A stretch of DNA of 55,280 nucleotides from an uncultured Lentisphaeraceae bacterium (GTDB taxonomy: Bacteria > Verrucomicrobiota > Kiritimatiellia > RFP12 > DVOR01), in assembly GCA_949289005.1 (NCBI GenBank), contig CASEMQ010000052.1:1-55280 (forward strand). The letters run 5' to 3'. Shown piece after piece: positions 33,791-43,122 of this stretch. The notes under the pieces were generated by a model, which was not told where the DNA came from, did no database searches, and saw only the letters and a program-made list of their open reading frames with translations. Within the stretch, counting starts at the first letter, position 1. Every line of letters starts with the position of its first letter. A program made the translations under genes and the position numbers.

Positions 33791-34489
33791 TTATTCTTTG
33801 GGGAGGCGGAGGTGGGGATACTTGAGGTGCCAGCGTTGGCGGGCGGGCACGGCATGGGCCTCGGGCAGGCGGAACTTGAAGCGCATGGCGATGAGGCGGA
33901 TGAGCAGCACGGCCGCCGAGACGATGAGGAACCGCCCGAAGTAGTCCACCGCCCCCATCCAGCGCTCCAACGCCACGAAAAGGAAGCCGCCGATGAGCGC
34001 GGCGGTGGCGTAGAAGTCGCTCCGCAGGACGGCGGGGATGCGCATGGCCAGCACGTCGCGGATGACGCCGCCGCCGACGGCGGTCATCACGCCGCAGAGG
34101 ATGACGGCCACCCAGGTGCAGTCGTAGTGGACGGCCTTTTCGCAACCGATGGCGGTGAAGACGCCCAGCCCCACGGCGTCGAGCACGGGGATGACGTTCC
34201 AACGGTCGCCCAGGCGCGGCGCGACGTAGAAGGAGATGGCGCCGACGAGGGCGCAGATGATGAAGTAGCGGCCGTCCTGGAAGGCGGCCACGGGGGTGGC
34301 GCCGATGAGCGCGTCGCGCGTGATGCCGCCGCCGACGCCGACGGCGCAGGCCAGGACGACCACGCCCAGGAAGTCGAGCCGGCTGCGCCAGCCGCGCAGG
34401 GCGCCGGTGATGGCGAAGATGGCCGTGCCGAAGAGATCGAGCCCCAGAATGATGCCATCGCGGTGGTTGGCGAGGAAACCCAGATCCAT
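33791..34489 (-). CDS. TRIC-type (UPF0126/YadS-like) membrane protein
   Basis: 232 aa with seven hydrophobic segments in two repeats. Each repeat contains the family signature: VGVGGGITRDALIG in the first half and AVGGGVIRDVLAM in the second. Bacterial TRIC/UPF0126 proteins are trimeric cation or small-molecule channels of the inner membrane; glycine transport has been proposed for some. GGGAG precedes the ATG. It follows hemL by 28 bp and is probably co-transcribed with it. Confidence 0.87.
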   Translation of the reverse strand: MDLGFLANHRDGIILGLDLFGTAIFAITGALRGWRSRLDFLGVVVLACAVGVGGGITRDALIGATPVAAFQDGRYFIICALVGAISFYVAPRLGDRWNVIPVLDAVGLGVFTAIGCEKAVHYDCTWVAVILCGVMTAVGGGVIRDVLAMRIPAVLRSDFYATAALIGGFLFVALERWMGAVDYFGRFLIVSAAVLLIRLIAMRFKFRLPEAHAVPARQRWHLKYPHLRLPKE

Positions 34490-34517
34490 GGCGCGCTCCC
34501 GTTTGCCGAAGGTTGCG

Positions 34518-35810
34518 TCAGGCCAACGCGGCGAGGGTGTCCTCGGCCGCCTGGACGATGTGCGCCACCTCGGCCCGGGTGTGCGCGGCGGAAACGAAGT
34601 TGACCTCGAACTGCGAGGGCTCCAAGTAGACCCCGCGGTCGAGCATGCCGTGGAAGAAGCGCGCGTAGAGCGCGGCGTCGCAGGCCTTGGCGCCGGCCAG
34701 GTCGGCGACGGGGAGACGGTCGGTGGCGAAGGGGGTGAAGATGGTGGCGTGGCGCTGGGCGCGCAGGGGCACGCCGTGGCGCATGGCGGCGGCATCGATG
34801 CCCTCGGCGATGGCGCGGGCCATGGCCTCCAGGCGGGCATAGGGCGGGTCGGCCTCCAAGCGGTCGAGCGTCGCGATGGCGGCGGCGACGGCCACGGGGT
34901 TGCCCGAGAGGGTGCCGGCCTGGTAGACGCGGCCGGTGGGCGCGAGCGCGTCCATGATGGAGGCGGGCGCGCCCACGGCAGCCAACGGGAAGCCGCCGCC
35001 GATGACCTTGCCCATCGTCACGATGTCTGGCGTGAGGCCGGCGGCCTCGGAATAGAGTCCCGGGCGGAAGCGCCAGGCGTTGATGACCTCGTCGCAGATG
35101 AGCAGCGCGCCGGCGGCGTGGGCGGCCTCCTGCACGGCGCGGAGATAGCCCGGCTTGGGCGGCACGCAGCCCATGTTGCCGGCCACGGGCTCGACGATGA
35201 CGGCTGCGACGCGGCCGGGATGCGCGGCGAGCGCGGCGGCGACGGCCTCGGCATCGTTGTAGGGCACCACCAGCGTCTCGGCGGCAATGGGCACGGGGAT
35301 GCCGGCGCTGGCGGGGCGCGTGCCGTCGCCGGCCGTCATGGCGCCGCTGCCGGCGGCGACGAGGAGCCCGTCGCTGTGGCCGTGGTAGCAGCCCTCGCAC
35401 TTGACGATGAGGTCCCGGCCCGTCACGCCGCGCGCCAGGCGGATGGCCGTCATCACCGCCTCGGTGCCGGAATTGACCAGGCGCACCTTGTCGATGAAGG
35501 GGACGCGCGCGACGATGCGCTCGGCCAGCTCGGCCTCGGCGGGCGTGGCGATGCCAAAGGTGGTGCCCTTGGCGGCGGCTTTGGCGACGGCCTCGACGAT
35601 GCCGGGATCCGCGTGCCCCAAAATCATCGCGCCCCAAGAGCAACAACAGTCGATGACCTTGCGGCCGTCGGCCAACGTCAGCCACGCCCCCTGGCCGGAG
35701 GCCACGAAGATGGGCGTGCCCCCCACGGCGTTGAAGGCGCGAACGGGCGAATCCACGCCCCCGGGAATCACGCGGCAGGCCCGCGCGTACAGCTCCTCAT
35801 GCGTTGTCAT
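34518..35810 (-). CDS. hemL: Glutamate-1-semialdehyde 2,1-aminomutase
   Basis: 430 aa. PLP aminomutase of haem synthesis, making 5-aminolevulinate. SPVRAFNAVGGTPIF, NSGTEAVMTAIRLARG, KCEGCYHGHSDGLLV and MGKVIGGGFPLAAVGA (PLP Lys) are diagnostic. The ATG at 35810 is chosen because the open frame upstream is antisense to the surface-protein gene; a TATAAT stands 7 nt before it, so the mRNA may be leaderless. Other haem genes are not in the window. GGAG-like bases before the ATG are absent. Confidence 0.95.
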   Translation of the reverse strand: MTTHEELYARACRVIPGGVDSPVRAFNAVGGTPIFVASGQGAWLTLADGRKVIDCCCSWGAMILGHADPGIVEAVAKAAAKGTTFGIATPAEAELAERIVARVPFIDKVRLVNSGTEAVMTAIRLARGVTGRDLIVKCEGCYHGHSDGLLVAAGSGAMTAGDGTRPASAGIPVPIAAETLVVPYNDAEAVAAALAAHPGRVAAVIVEPVAGNMGCVPPKPGYLRAVQEAAHAAGALLICDEVINAWRFRPGLYSEAAGLTPDIVTMGKVIGGGFPLAAVGAPASIMDALAPTGRVYQAGTLSGNPVAVAAAIATLDRLEADPPYARLEAMARAIAEGIDAAAMRHGVPLRAQRHATIFTPFATDRLPVADLAGAKACDAALYARFFHGMLDRGVYLEPSQFEVNFVSAAHTRAEVAHIVQAAEDTLAALA

Positions 35811-35817
35811 GGCGCCA

Positions 35818-35823
35818 ATTATA
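35818..35823 (-). promoter_or_regulatory. TATAAT of hemL, 7 nt from the ATG
   Basis: Minus strand TCTGC followed by TATAAT, then 7 nt and ATG. It is the same geometry as at aroA and the MATE gene. Confidence 0.6.
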
Positions 35824-35877
35824 GCAGATTGGCGCCGGGACGCGGCGCACCGCCACCGCCCCGGCGCGCTCGGGCGT

Positions 35878-35906
35878 TTGCCGAAACCTGCCGAACGTGT
35901 TACACT
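35878..35906 (+). promoter_or_regulatory. Promoter of the giant surface-protein gene
   Basis: TTGCCG (35878-35883), 17-nt spacer, TACACT (35901-35906); leader of about 33 nt with AAGGAG (35934-35939) 6 nt before the ATG. Confidence 0.65.
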
Positions 35907-35945
35907 ACAGGAAGATACGTTGGAGTTCGCAACAAGGAGAACGCA

Positions 35946-36767
35946 ATGAGAACGAACGACAGTAAGCGATGGTGGCTCGCCTTGGCGGCGGCGACACTCT
36001 TGGCACCCTTCTCCCAGGCTGCCATTTCCGATGACGACCCCATCTGGGAGGGGCTCTCGTGGTATTCCTCCTTCAACGGGGAGACAAGTGGCTATCCCGC
36101 GGAGAAGCCGGCCGAGAACGCCGGGTCGTGGGGGATGAGCGCCTCGCCGGCGACCATCTCGGTTTCCGGTGGTGACAACAAGGCCATTCTCGTCGGGACG
36201 GGGTGGACGGACAGGCAAACCGTGCTCTCGGGGGACGATGAGGCCTTCACGATTGTTTTCCGCGGGCAATTGGGCGATGTGGCCTCCGGGCTTTTCTTTG
36301 CGTTCGGCTCGAAAAAAGAAGCGCTTTCCGGCGGCTTGGCGTTTCGGCGCGGCGCGGATCCGGGCACCTTCGTCGTCACCACGGGCAAGGACACGACGGC
36401 ACGTTTGCAGGCCACGCTCGATCCGGCCGACGATTGGGCGTGGCACACCTATGCGTTGACCTATGACAGCGCGCAGGAAACGTCTCTGACGCTCTACGTG
36501 GATGGCGAGCAAGTCGCCACGGGCGTGCCTTCGGGGACGGTCATCGACGCGCCCTTCCAGTGGGGCACGCGCCACGGCAACCCGATGGCCGGCGAGGCCA
36601 AGGGCAACGGCGCCATCGACGCGATGGGCGTCTGGAAGCGCGTGCTGACGCAAACCGAAATCCAGGCGTTGGCGGCGGATTGGTACACCGAGACCACGGT
36701 CGCCGTTTCGTTCACGGCGCTCCCCGAGGGCTATATGCCCCCCCCCCGTTCGTGCCTTGCCGCTTGA
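35946..36767 (+). CDS. Giant secreted surface protein, 5' part (signal peptide + LamG-like domain), frameshifted at C10
   Basis: As read, 273 aa ending shortly after a run of ten C. Residues 1-25 are a signal peptide (KRWWLALAAATLLAPFSQA). Residues ~30-260 form a concanavalin/LamG-like domain: WAWHTYALTYDSAQETSLTLYVDGEQVATG and GAIDAMGVWKRVLTQTEIQAL are typical LamG_3 phrases. The frame then meets the C tract (36738-36747) and stops after PPPRSCLAA. With nine C the frame continues into the 3' part and gives a protein of about 1616 aa. In the state seen, only a soluble LamG fragment would be made. Confidence 0.85.
   Translation: MRTNDSKRWWLALAAATLLAPFSQAAISDDDPIWEGLSWYSSFNGETSGYPAEKPAENAGSWGMSASPATISVSGGDNKAILVGTGWTDRQTVLSGDDEAFTIVFRGQLGDVASGLFFAFGSKKEALSGGLAFRRGADPGTFVVTTGKDTTARLQATLDPADDWAWHTYALTYDSAQETSLTLYVDGEQVATGVPSGTVIDAPFQWGTRHGNPMAGEAKGNGAIDAMGVWKRVLTQTEIQALAADWYTETTVAVSFTALPEGYMPPPRSCLAA
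36738..36747 (+). repeat. C10 homopolymer, candidate contingency (phase-variation) tract
   Basis: Ten consecutive C between GGCTATATG and GTTCGTGCC. Removing one C joins the two halves of the surface-protein gene in frame; ten C gives a premature stop about 20 nt later. It is the only long homopolymer within a coding region that I noticed in the window. Confidence 0.9.
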
Positions 36768-39700
36768 GCTGACCGGCAACACGGGGTTGGAGGGCATGCG
36801 CGCGGCCAAGCAGACCGTGAACGGCCGCGCCGCCACCGTCGCCAACGTCACGGGCGGCACCGGCGTCTATTCCATCTACGGCATCAGTGGCTCGGGATCG
36901 GGCGACCGAAGCACAATCAATCACGATGTGTGGCTGAAGGTTTCCGGCGGATCGTTCAATCAAGTGGTCGGCGGCAAGGACAATGATTGGAAGGGCAACC
37001 ACGCCAATGGCATCAACGGCGATTTGTTCACGGAACTTGCCGGCGCGGGCACCACGGCCAAGTGTGTCATCGGCGCCATCTTCGGTTGCGGCACGGGTGG
37101 GGACAATGCGGGCGCACTGCCTTTCACCGGAGACACGGTGGTTACCGTCGCCGACGGCGCGAAGGTCTCCGGCGCGGTGGTGGGTTCCTGCTCCACGCAA
37201 CATAGCAAGGTGCAACAGCATGTCGGCAACAGCACGGTGCGCGTTTATGCTTTGCAGGACGTGTCGGTTTCCGGCGATGCGCTCGCGGGGAGCGGGACGG
37301 CCATCATCGGCGCCAGCACCGTCAATTACATCAACTCCAATCATACATCCGGCGCGACGCTCTCGGGAAACAGCACCGTGGAGATTGTGCTCACGGAGGG
37401 CGCAGGAACCTTCGCCAAGTCCATTTACGGCGCCTCGCGCGGGAGGGACGGCGCCAAGGGTGACCTCTCGGTGCAGGGCGACAGCGCGGTGCGCATCGAC
37501 GCGCCGGGCATCGTCTTCCCCAACCTTGTCTGCGCGGGCGGCAGCGGCACGACGTCGGGTGTCGACGGCACGGCCTCGCTGACGTTGGAGGCCGGCGTCT
37601 TCACGGGCAGCCTCGTCCCGTGCGAACGTGGCGCCTCGGTCGGCGCCTCGGTGCTGACGTTGGCGCCCACGGGGCGACTTGACCTCACGCGAGCGACGAT
37701 TGGAGACTTCGGGTCGATCGCGATCGCGCCGCAAGGCGGCACGCTTGTTTTGGGCGAGTTGCGCCCGACCACCGCTGTCTGCGCCGCCGATGCCAAGGGT
37801 GTCGTCGCGCTGACGCCGACCCAGGCGGAAATCATGGCGCGAACGATCACCCTCTTTGCGGCAGAGTCCATCCCGGAAGGATTGACGGTGGAGGCCGAGG
37901 GGCTGGCGCCCGAGCAGATCGCGTTGTCGCTCGTCGATGGCAAACTCTGCCTGACAATTGACGCGGCCGCGGATTTGACATGGCAGACGCCCGCCGAGGG
38001 GACGGATTGGGTCGCGGGCTTGGAAGGCTTCCAGGCCGGCGACAACGTGACCTTCGGCGTGAACGCGGCCTCCGAGGCGGTGACCGTGCCCGGGGACGTG
38101 CGCGCGAACGCTATCACCGTGGCGGGCGATTACGCGCTCTCCGGCAATGGGTTGCTTTCGGTGGGCGAGCTGACCGTCGAGGCGGGCGGCACGCTCACGC
38201 TTGGCGAGGGCGCGATTCGCGCGCGGCGCGTCTATCTCATGCCTGCGGCGCGTGCGACCACGGGGTCGATCAGCGATGGCTTGGCGCTGGCGGAGTTCGG
38301 CCTCACCTTGGCCGGACAGCCCGTGGACCTCTCGAAGGCGACCATCTCGACCACCAAGGCCGGTGCCGCGCAACACCCGATCGCGAACTTGATTGACGGC
38401 GACCTGCGGAGCAAGTGGTTCTGGGTCACGACCGCCACGTCTTTCAACGACTGCACCATCACGCTTGATGCCGGGGAAGGCCGGGAGTTCGTCTTTGACG
38501 GCTACCGCCTGGCGATGGCCGACCAATCCGGGCGCAACCCCACCACGTGGTACGTCGTCGTGGACGCCATCGGCGGTGGGCAGGTCTTTGCCGACTACCG
38601 ACAAAACACGGAGGAGGTCGCGACGGCGTGGACGCCGAACGCCTGGCTGGACGAGACCTTTTCCACGCAACTCGCCCAGGGGCGGATGACGCTCGCGGCC
38701 GAGGGTGGCGTCACGGTCGCCGGGACGCTCGCCGGCATTGGCGAAATCCGTGGCGACGTGGCTTTTGCCGAGGGGAGCGTCCTGCGCGCCTCGGCCACGG
38801 GCTATCCCGTCATCGCCGGCGCGGTCTCCGGGACGGCGACGCTCGACGCCTCCGCGCTGACGTTGGGCGACGCCACGGTGGTCCCGGTGCTCCGGGCGCC
38901 CGAGGGGCTCGCCATCACGCACACGGCAGGCGAGGATTACGAAATCATCTACGGGAACGGTCTCTATTGGTTCGCCCGCAAGCTGACGATGCCCTTGACG
39001 CTGACGTTGTCGCAGGCGTCCGGCTGGATGGGTGGCAACTGGGTGGACGCCACGGGCACACCGGTGGCGCCGAACCAGTGGGGCGCGCGCCCGGCCGAGA
39101 CGCTTGAGGCGGTCGTCGCCGCGGCCGCCGACGGCGCCACGCTGAGCCTGGATTCCCCGGTCGCCGTCGGCTCTCTGACCGTCGCGGACACCGGCCATGC
39201 GCTAACGCTTGCCGCGATGTACGATTACACCCTCTCCGCGCAGACGCTGACGGTGGCGGGCGACCTCGCCACCTCCTCCGCCGTGCTGGCCATCCCCGAC
39301 GGCGCGACGATCGACGGCACGCTGACCTATGACTACCCCTCCGGCTCCTTGGCGCTCCCCAACCTCAAAGGCTCGGGCACGCTCGCGAAAACCGGCGGCG
39401 GCACGTTCAATCTGGCCAACTCGGTCGCCGTCTCGCCCACCGTGCACGTGCGCGCCGGCACGCTCGCCCTCACCAGTATCGAGGGTGTCTACGAGGCATT
39501 GCCGGACATCATCGTGGAAGGCGGCGCGACCCTGACGGGCGCGGGTTGCTCGTCCGTGAAGTACAACGACGCCTCGGCCACCTTCACCTTCCGTGACGAC
39601 GCCGTCTTCATCTTCGAGAACGGCAACGGCGCCGGCGGCACCCTCGCGCCGCACATTGTGATCGCGAACGATGGCACGAAAGTCGCCAATTTCCGCGGAT

Positions 39701-40797
39701 CGTACTATGGATCGCACACGCGTTTCACCGGCGGCATCGCCGGACACGGCACGTTGCGCTTCGGTGGCGGGCACAACAATGCCTTTGGTGTCACCGGCGT
39801 CATCGAGGACGATGACGAGGGCGCCTTGGCGTTGGAAATCGCCACGAATGCCGCCGAAATCACTGTCAGCGGCGCGAATACGTACAGTGGCGGCACCACC
39901 ATCGCTCGCTCCTTCACGACCAACAACGCCGAGGCGCTTGGGCGCGGGCCGGTCGCCATCGAGGAAGGCGGCACGCTGACGGTGAGCGGCACGCTGAACG
40001 TCCACGCGGCCTATGCCAACGCGGGCACGGTGAATGGCGCCATTCGGTTGTGCGCGGGGGCGACGCTCGACGCGGCCGCCGGCACGGCGGTCTTCGACAC
40101 GGTCTCCACGGAGGATGGCGCGACCGTCACCTTCACGGCGCTGCCGGAGACAATGGCCGCCGAGACGAGGTTGGCGGCCTGGGTGAGCGGCCCGGCGGAT
40201 GCCTCCGGCTTCTCGGTGCCGGGGTGGGAACTCGCCGCGCGCGAGGATGGCCTCTACGTGGTCGGCCCCGCGGCCCCGGCGGTGACCCTGCCCGAGGCCG
40301 TCGCCGGCGAGGCGGAGGGCGTGACCTTTGACGCCGTTGCCAAGGCGGCCCTCACCGCCGCCGCCGAGGCCGCCGGCCTCACGGAGGTGCTCGCCGTGAC
40401 CGGCACGGCCAACGGCCGGGCGATGACGACCGCCGAGATCAATGCCGCGCTCTCCGGCCTCACGGGCGAGGGGCTTGTCTCCGCCGATGTCGATGCGGGC
40501 ACGCTCCGCGTGGCCTACGATTTCGCGGTCACGGCGCTGTCGTTGGAGGGCGGCACGCTCGCCGTCACGGCCACGGTCTCGGGCGCGGAGGGCAAAACCG
40601 TCCTGCTTGCCGAAGGCGTGACGGCCGCGCTCATTCCCGTGACCTTGGGCGAGACAATCGTCGAGGGCGAGCCCGTGGTCGAGGCGACGCTTGCCGAAAA
40701 TGCCGCCTCCGTCAGGTTGACCTTGGACGCCACGGGTGCGGGGACGCGGCTCTTCAAGGTGCGCGTCTTGCCCCCTCAATCATCCTCGGCCGAGTGA
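36757..40797 (+). CDS. Giant secreted surface protein, 3' part (discoidin-like and autotransporter-type beta repeats)
   Basis: 1346 codons in the +1 frame, without a plausible own start (first codon TTG, no ribosome-binding site), so it is the continuation of the gene at 35946. Numbered on the joined protein: ~300-780 Gly/Thr/Ala-rich beta repeats; ~800-910 a discoidin/F5-8C-like domain (HPIANLIDGDLRSKWFW); ~1135-1165 and ~1305-1340 autotransporter-associated beta-strand repeats (GSGTLAKTGGGTFNLAN, SGANTYSGGTTIARSF). No C-terminal beta-barrel, PEP-CTERM or LPXTG is visible; it ends RLFKVRVLP plus a short tail. Probably an adhesin or glycan-binding surface protein. A strong terminator follows directly. 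Confidence 0.82.
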   Translation: MPLELTGNTGLEGMRAAKQTVNGRAATVANVTGGTGVYSIYGISGSGSGDRSTINHDVWLKVSGGSFNQVVGGKDNDWKGNHANGINGDLFTELAGAGTTAKCVIGAIFGCGTGGDNAGALPFTGDTVVTVADGAKVSGAVVGSCSTQHSKVQQHVGNSTVRVYALQDVSVSGDALAGSGTAIIGASTVNYINSNHTSGATLSGNSTVEIVLTEGAGTFAKSIYGASRGRDGAKGDLSVQGDSAVRIDAPGIVFPNLVCAGGSGTTSGVDGTASLTLEAGVFTGSLVPCERGASVGASVLTLAPTGRLDLTRATIGDFGSIAIAPQGGTLVLGELRPTTAVCAADAKGVVALTPTQAEIMARTITLFAAESIPEGLTVEAEGLAPEQIALSLVDGKLCLTIDAAADLTWQTPAEGTDWVAGLEGFQAGDNVTFGVNAASEAVTVPGDVRANAITVAGDYALSGNGLLSVGELTVEAGGTLTLGEGAIRARRVYLMPAARATTGSISDGLALAEFGLTLAGQPVDLSKATISTTKAGAAQHPIANLIDGDLRSKWFWVTTATSFNDCTITLDAGEGREFVFDGYRLAMADQSGRNPTTWYVVVDAIGGGQVFADYRQNTEEVATAWTPNAWLDETFSTQLAQGRMTLAAEGGVTVAGTLAGIGEIRGDVAFAEGSVLRASATGYPVIAGAVSGTATLDASALTLGDATVVPVLRAPEGLAITHTAGEDYEIIYGNGLYWFARKLTMPLTLTLSQASGWMGGNWVDATGTPVAPNQWGARPAETLEAVVAAAADGATLSLDSPVAVGSLTVADTGHALTLAAMYDYTLSAQTLTVAGDLATSSAVLAIPDGATIDGTLTYDYPSGSLALPNLKGSGTLAKTGGGTFNLANSVAVSPTVHVRAGTLALTSIEGVYEALPDIIVEGGATLTGAGCSSVKYNDASATFTFRDDAVFIFENGNGAGGTLAPHIVIANDGTKVANFRGSYYGSHTRFTGGIAGHGTLRFGGGHNNAFGVTGVIEDDDEGALALEIATNAAEITVSGANTYSGGTTIARSFTTNNAEALGRGPVAIEEGGTLTVSGTLNVHAAYANAGTVNGAIRLCAGATLDAAAGTAVFDTVSTEDGATVTFTALPETMAAETRLAAWVSGPADASGFSVPGWELAAREDGLYVVGPAAPAVTLPEAVAGEAEGVTFDAVAKAALTAAAEAAGLTEVLAVTGTANGRAMTTAEINAALSGLTGEGLVSADVDAGTLRVAYDFAVTALSLEGGTLAVTATVSGAEGKTVLLAEGVTAALIPVTLGETIVEGEPVVEATLAENAASVRLTLDATGAGTRLFKVRVLPPQSSSAE

Positions 40798-40811
40798 GGC
40801 GGTGGGCACAC

Positions 40812-40852
40812 AAAAGGCCGCCCCGCGCCATGACGGCGCGGGGCGGCCTTTT
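40812..40852 (+). terminator. Bidirectional rho-independent terminator
   Basis: A perfect 14-bp stem (40816-40829 with 40835-40848), loop ATGAC, flanked by AAAA and TTTT. It lies 14 bp after the surface-protein stop and insulates clpX. Confidence 0.9.
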
Positions 40853-40896
40853 GTGCGCGCGGGAAACGCCCAGGGCCCAATGCCGGTGACGGTTGC

Positions 40897-40926
40897 TTGT
40901 CGGTGGCGGGGCGGGTTTGGTATGCT
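40897..40926 (+). promoter_or_regulatory. Promoter of clpX
   Basis: TTGTCG (40897-40902), 18-nt spacer ending TTTGG, TATGCT (40921-40926). Leader of about 40 nt; GGAGAGG precedes the ATG. Confidence 0.5.
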
Positions 40927-40971
40927 AAGGGGCGTTTTGCCGTTGGTGGCAAACGCGATTTGGAGAGGCCG

Positions 40972-42279
40972 ATGAGGAAGCGCGGGAAGACGGATGACGA
41001 AGAGATGACGACGTGCTCGTTTTGCGGGCGGAAGGTGCCGCTGGGCGAATGCGTGTTGGGGCGCGAGCCGGGCGTGGCGCTGTGCGATGCGTGCATGTTG
41101 CAGGTGGCGGACAGCGTGTTGTCCACGCATGCGCACTTCGCGCCGTTGCGCGACTTGTTGGCAGAGAAGGTCGGCGAGGGCGCGCAGCGGTCGCAACGGC
41201 CGTTGCCGCCGGTGGAGGTGCCGCCGCCGCCGCAAATCAAGGCTTTCCTGGACCAGTACATCGTGGGGCACGACCGGGTGAAGAAGTTGCTTTCGGTGGC
41301 GGTGCACAACCATTACCGCCGCCTGAACCAGAAGGCGGCGCGCAAGAACGACCCCTTCGCGGACGTGGAAATCGAGAAGAGCAACGTGCTGCTAATCGGG
41401 CCGACGGGCTGCGGCAAGACGTTGTTCGCGAAGACGTTGGCGCGGATGTTGAAGGTGCCTTTCGCCATCGCGGACGCCACGACGGTGACGGAGGCCGGTT
41501 ACGTGGGCGAGGACGTGGAGAACATCCTGCTCTATCTGCTCCAGAATTGCGGCATGGACGTGGGGCAGGCCCAACGCGGCATCGTCTACATCGATGAAAT
41601 CGACAAGGTGGCGCGCAAGACGGAGAACACCTCCATCACGCGCGACGTGAGCGGCGAGGGCGTCCAGCAGGCCCTGCTGAAGATTATCGAGGGGACGGTG
41701 GCGCACGTGCCGGAGAAGGGCGGGCGCAAGCATCCGCAGGCGGAGTATATTCCGGTGGACACCTCGAACATCCTCTTCATTTGCGGCGGCGCCTTTGTGG
41801 GGCTCGACGAGAAGATCAAGGCGCGGCTGGGCAAGAAGGCCATCGGCTTCGTGGATTCCGAGAAGACCGCGCGCGAGGAGCAGGATCGCGTGTTGGCGCA
41901 GGTGCAGCCTGAGGATTTGGTCAGCTTTGGCCTTATCCCCGAGTTTGTGGGGCGCCTGCCGGTGGTGGCGAAGATGGGCGAACTCTCGGAGGATGAGCTG
42001 GTGCGCATCCTGACGGAGCCGAAGAACGCGATTGTGCGGCAGTACCAGAAGTTGCTGGCGATGGAGGGGGTGGCGCTGACCTTCACGGAAGGCGCGCTGA
42101 AGGCCATCGCCCGCGAGGCGCTCAAGCGCAAGACGGGCGCACGCGGCCTGCGCTCCATCATGGAGCAGGTGATGGCGGACTTCATGTACGAGCTTCCGGG
42201 CAACCCTGAGGCCACGCAAAAGCCGCTGGAGGTGGACGAGGCGACCGTCCGCGCGAAACTCGCCGTGGCGGAGGCCTGA
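40972..42279 (+). CDS. clpX: ClpX, ATPase and substrate-recognition subunit of ClpXP
   Basis: 435 aa. The N-terminal zinc-binding domain has C15-x2-C18 and C38-x2-C41 (CSFC, CDAC). The AAA+ domain carries Walker [20 protein letters not shown], Walker B YIDEIDK and sensor-2 [12 protein letters not shown]. It unfolds proteins for ClpP or remodels complexes. No clpP or tig is next to it, unlike many bacteria; instead nfo follows after 3 bp, then an M16 peptidase and uppP, probably as one transcript. ATG at 40972 is chosen for its GGAGAGG and because [12 protein letters not shown] leads directly into the zinc domain. Confidence 0.96.
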   Translation: MRKRGKTDDEEMTTCSFCGRKVPLGECVLGREPGVALCDACMLQVADSVLSTHAHFAPLRDLLAEKVGEGAQRSQRPLPPVEVPPPPQIKAFLDQYIVGHDRVKKLLSVAVHNHYRRLNQKAARKNDPFADVEIEKSNVLLIGPTGCGKTLFAKTLARMLKVPFAIADATTVTEAGYVGEDVENILLYLLQNCGMDVGQAQRGIVYIDEIDKVARKTENTSITRDVSGEGVQQALLKIIEGTVAHVPEKGGRKHPQAEYIPVDTSNILFICGGAFVGLDEKIKARLGKKAIGFVDSEKTAREEQDRVLAQVQPEDLVSFGLIPEFVGRLPVVAKMGELSEDELVRILTEPKNAIVRQYQKLLAMEGVALTFTEGALKAIAREALKRKTGARGLRSIMEQVMADFMYELPGNPEATQKPLEVDEATVRAKLAVAEA

Positions 42280-42282
42280 GCC

Positions 42283-43119
42283 ATGCGGTTCGTCGGGCCA
42301 CACGTCTCCGCGGCCGGCGCACCGGCGTCCGCCGTGGCCAACGCGCTGAAGGTGGGCGCCACGGGCTTCGCGCTCTTCGTGAAGAACCAGCGGCAGTGGG
42401 TGGGCAAGCCGTTGCCGGAGGCGGATGCCAAGGCCTTCCGCGCGGCGATGGCGGCCGCGCCCTACGTGCCGGCCCAAGTCTTGCCGCACGCGGGCTATCT
42501 CATCAACCTGGCCAACCCCGACCCGGCGAAGCACGCCAAGAGCATGGAATCGTTGCTCGACGAGTTGCATCGGTGCGAGGCGTTGGGGCTCGACCGCCTG
42601 AACCTGCACCCGGGCGCGCACCTTAACCAAATCGCCCCCGAGGCGGCGTGCGACCGCGTGGCCGACAGCATCAACCGGGCGTTGGCCGAGACGCGCGGCG
42701 TGACGCTTGTCATCGAGAACACCGCCGGCCAAGGGAGCTATCTGGGCGCGACGCCCGAGCAGTTGGGCCGCATCGTCGCCGGGGTGGGGGACAAATCGCG
42801 CGTGGGCATCTGCCTGGACACGGCGCACGCCTTCGCCGCGGGCTATGACCTGCGCACCGAGGCCGGCCTGGAGGACTTCCTGGGGCGGGTGGATCGCGCG
42901 GTTGGCCTGGGTTACCTGCGGGGCATGCACCTGAACGACTCCAAGGGCGAGCTGGGCACCCACCTCGACCGCCACGAATCGCTCGGCAAGGGCGCGTTGG
43001 GCTGGGCGCCTTTTGAGCGCCTGGTGCGCGACCCGCGCCTGGACAATGTGCCGCTTGTCATCGAGACGCCCGACGACACGCTCTGGGCCGAGGAAATCCA
43101 TCATCTGCTGACGGTTTGA
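42283..43119 (+). CDS. nfo: Deoxyribonuclease IV (endonuclease IV, AP endonuclease)
   Basis: 278 aa TIM-barrel zinc enzyme. GPHVSAAGAPASAVANAL at the N-terminus, LNLHPGAHL, LVIENTAGQGS, GICLDTAHAFAAGYD and GMHLNDSKGELGTHLDRHE contain the zinc-ligand His, Glu and Asp residues of the family. It cleaves abasic sites and 3'-blocked ends in base-excision repair. It begins 3 bp after clpX and ends 3 bp before the peptidase gene. GTG/TTG alternatives are not needed. Confidence 0.96.
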   Translation: MRFVGPHVSAAGAPASAVANALKVGATGFALFVKNQRQWVGKPLPEADAKAFRAAMAAAPYVPAQVLPHAGYLINLANPDPAKHAKSMESLLDELHRCEALGLDRLNLHPGAHLNQIAPEAACDRVADSINRALAETRGVTLVIENTAGQGSYLGATPEQLGRIVAGVGDKSRVGICLDTAHAFAAGYDLRTEAGLEDFLGRVDRAVGLGYLRGMHLNDSKGELGTHLDRHESLGKGALGWAPFERLVRDPRLDNVPLVIETPDDTLWAEEIHHLLTV

Positions 43120-43122
43120 CCC

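Noticed and set aside
36757..40797. 3' part of the surface protein as an independent gene
   Set aside because: It has no ribosome-binding site, signal peptide or ATG near its beginning, and its sequence continues the upstream frame after removal of one C.
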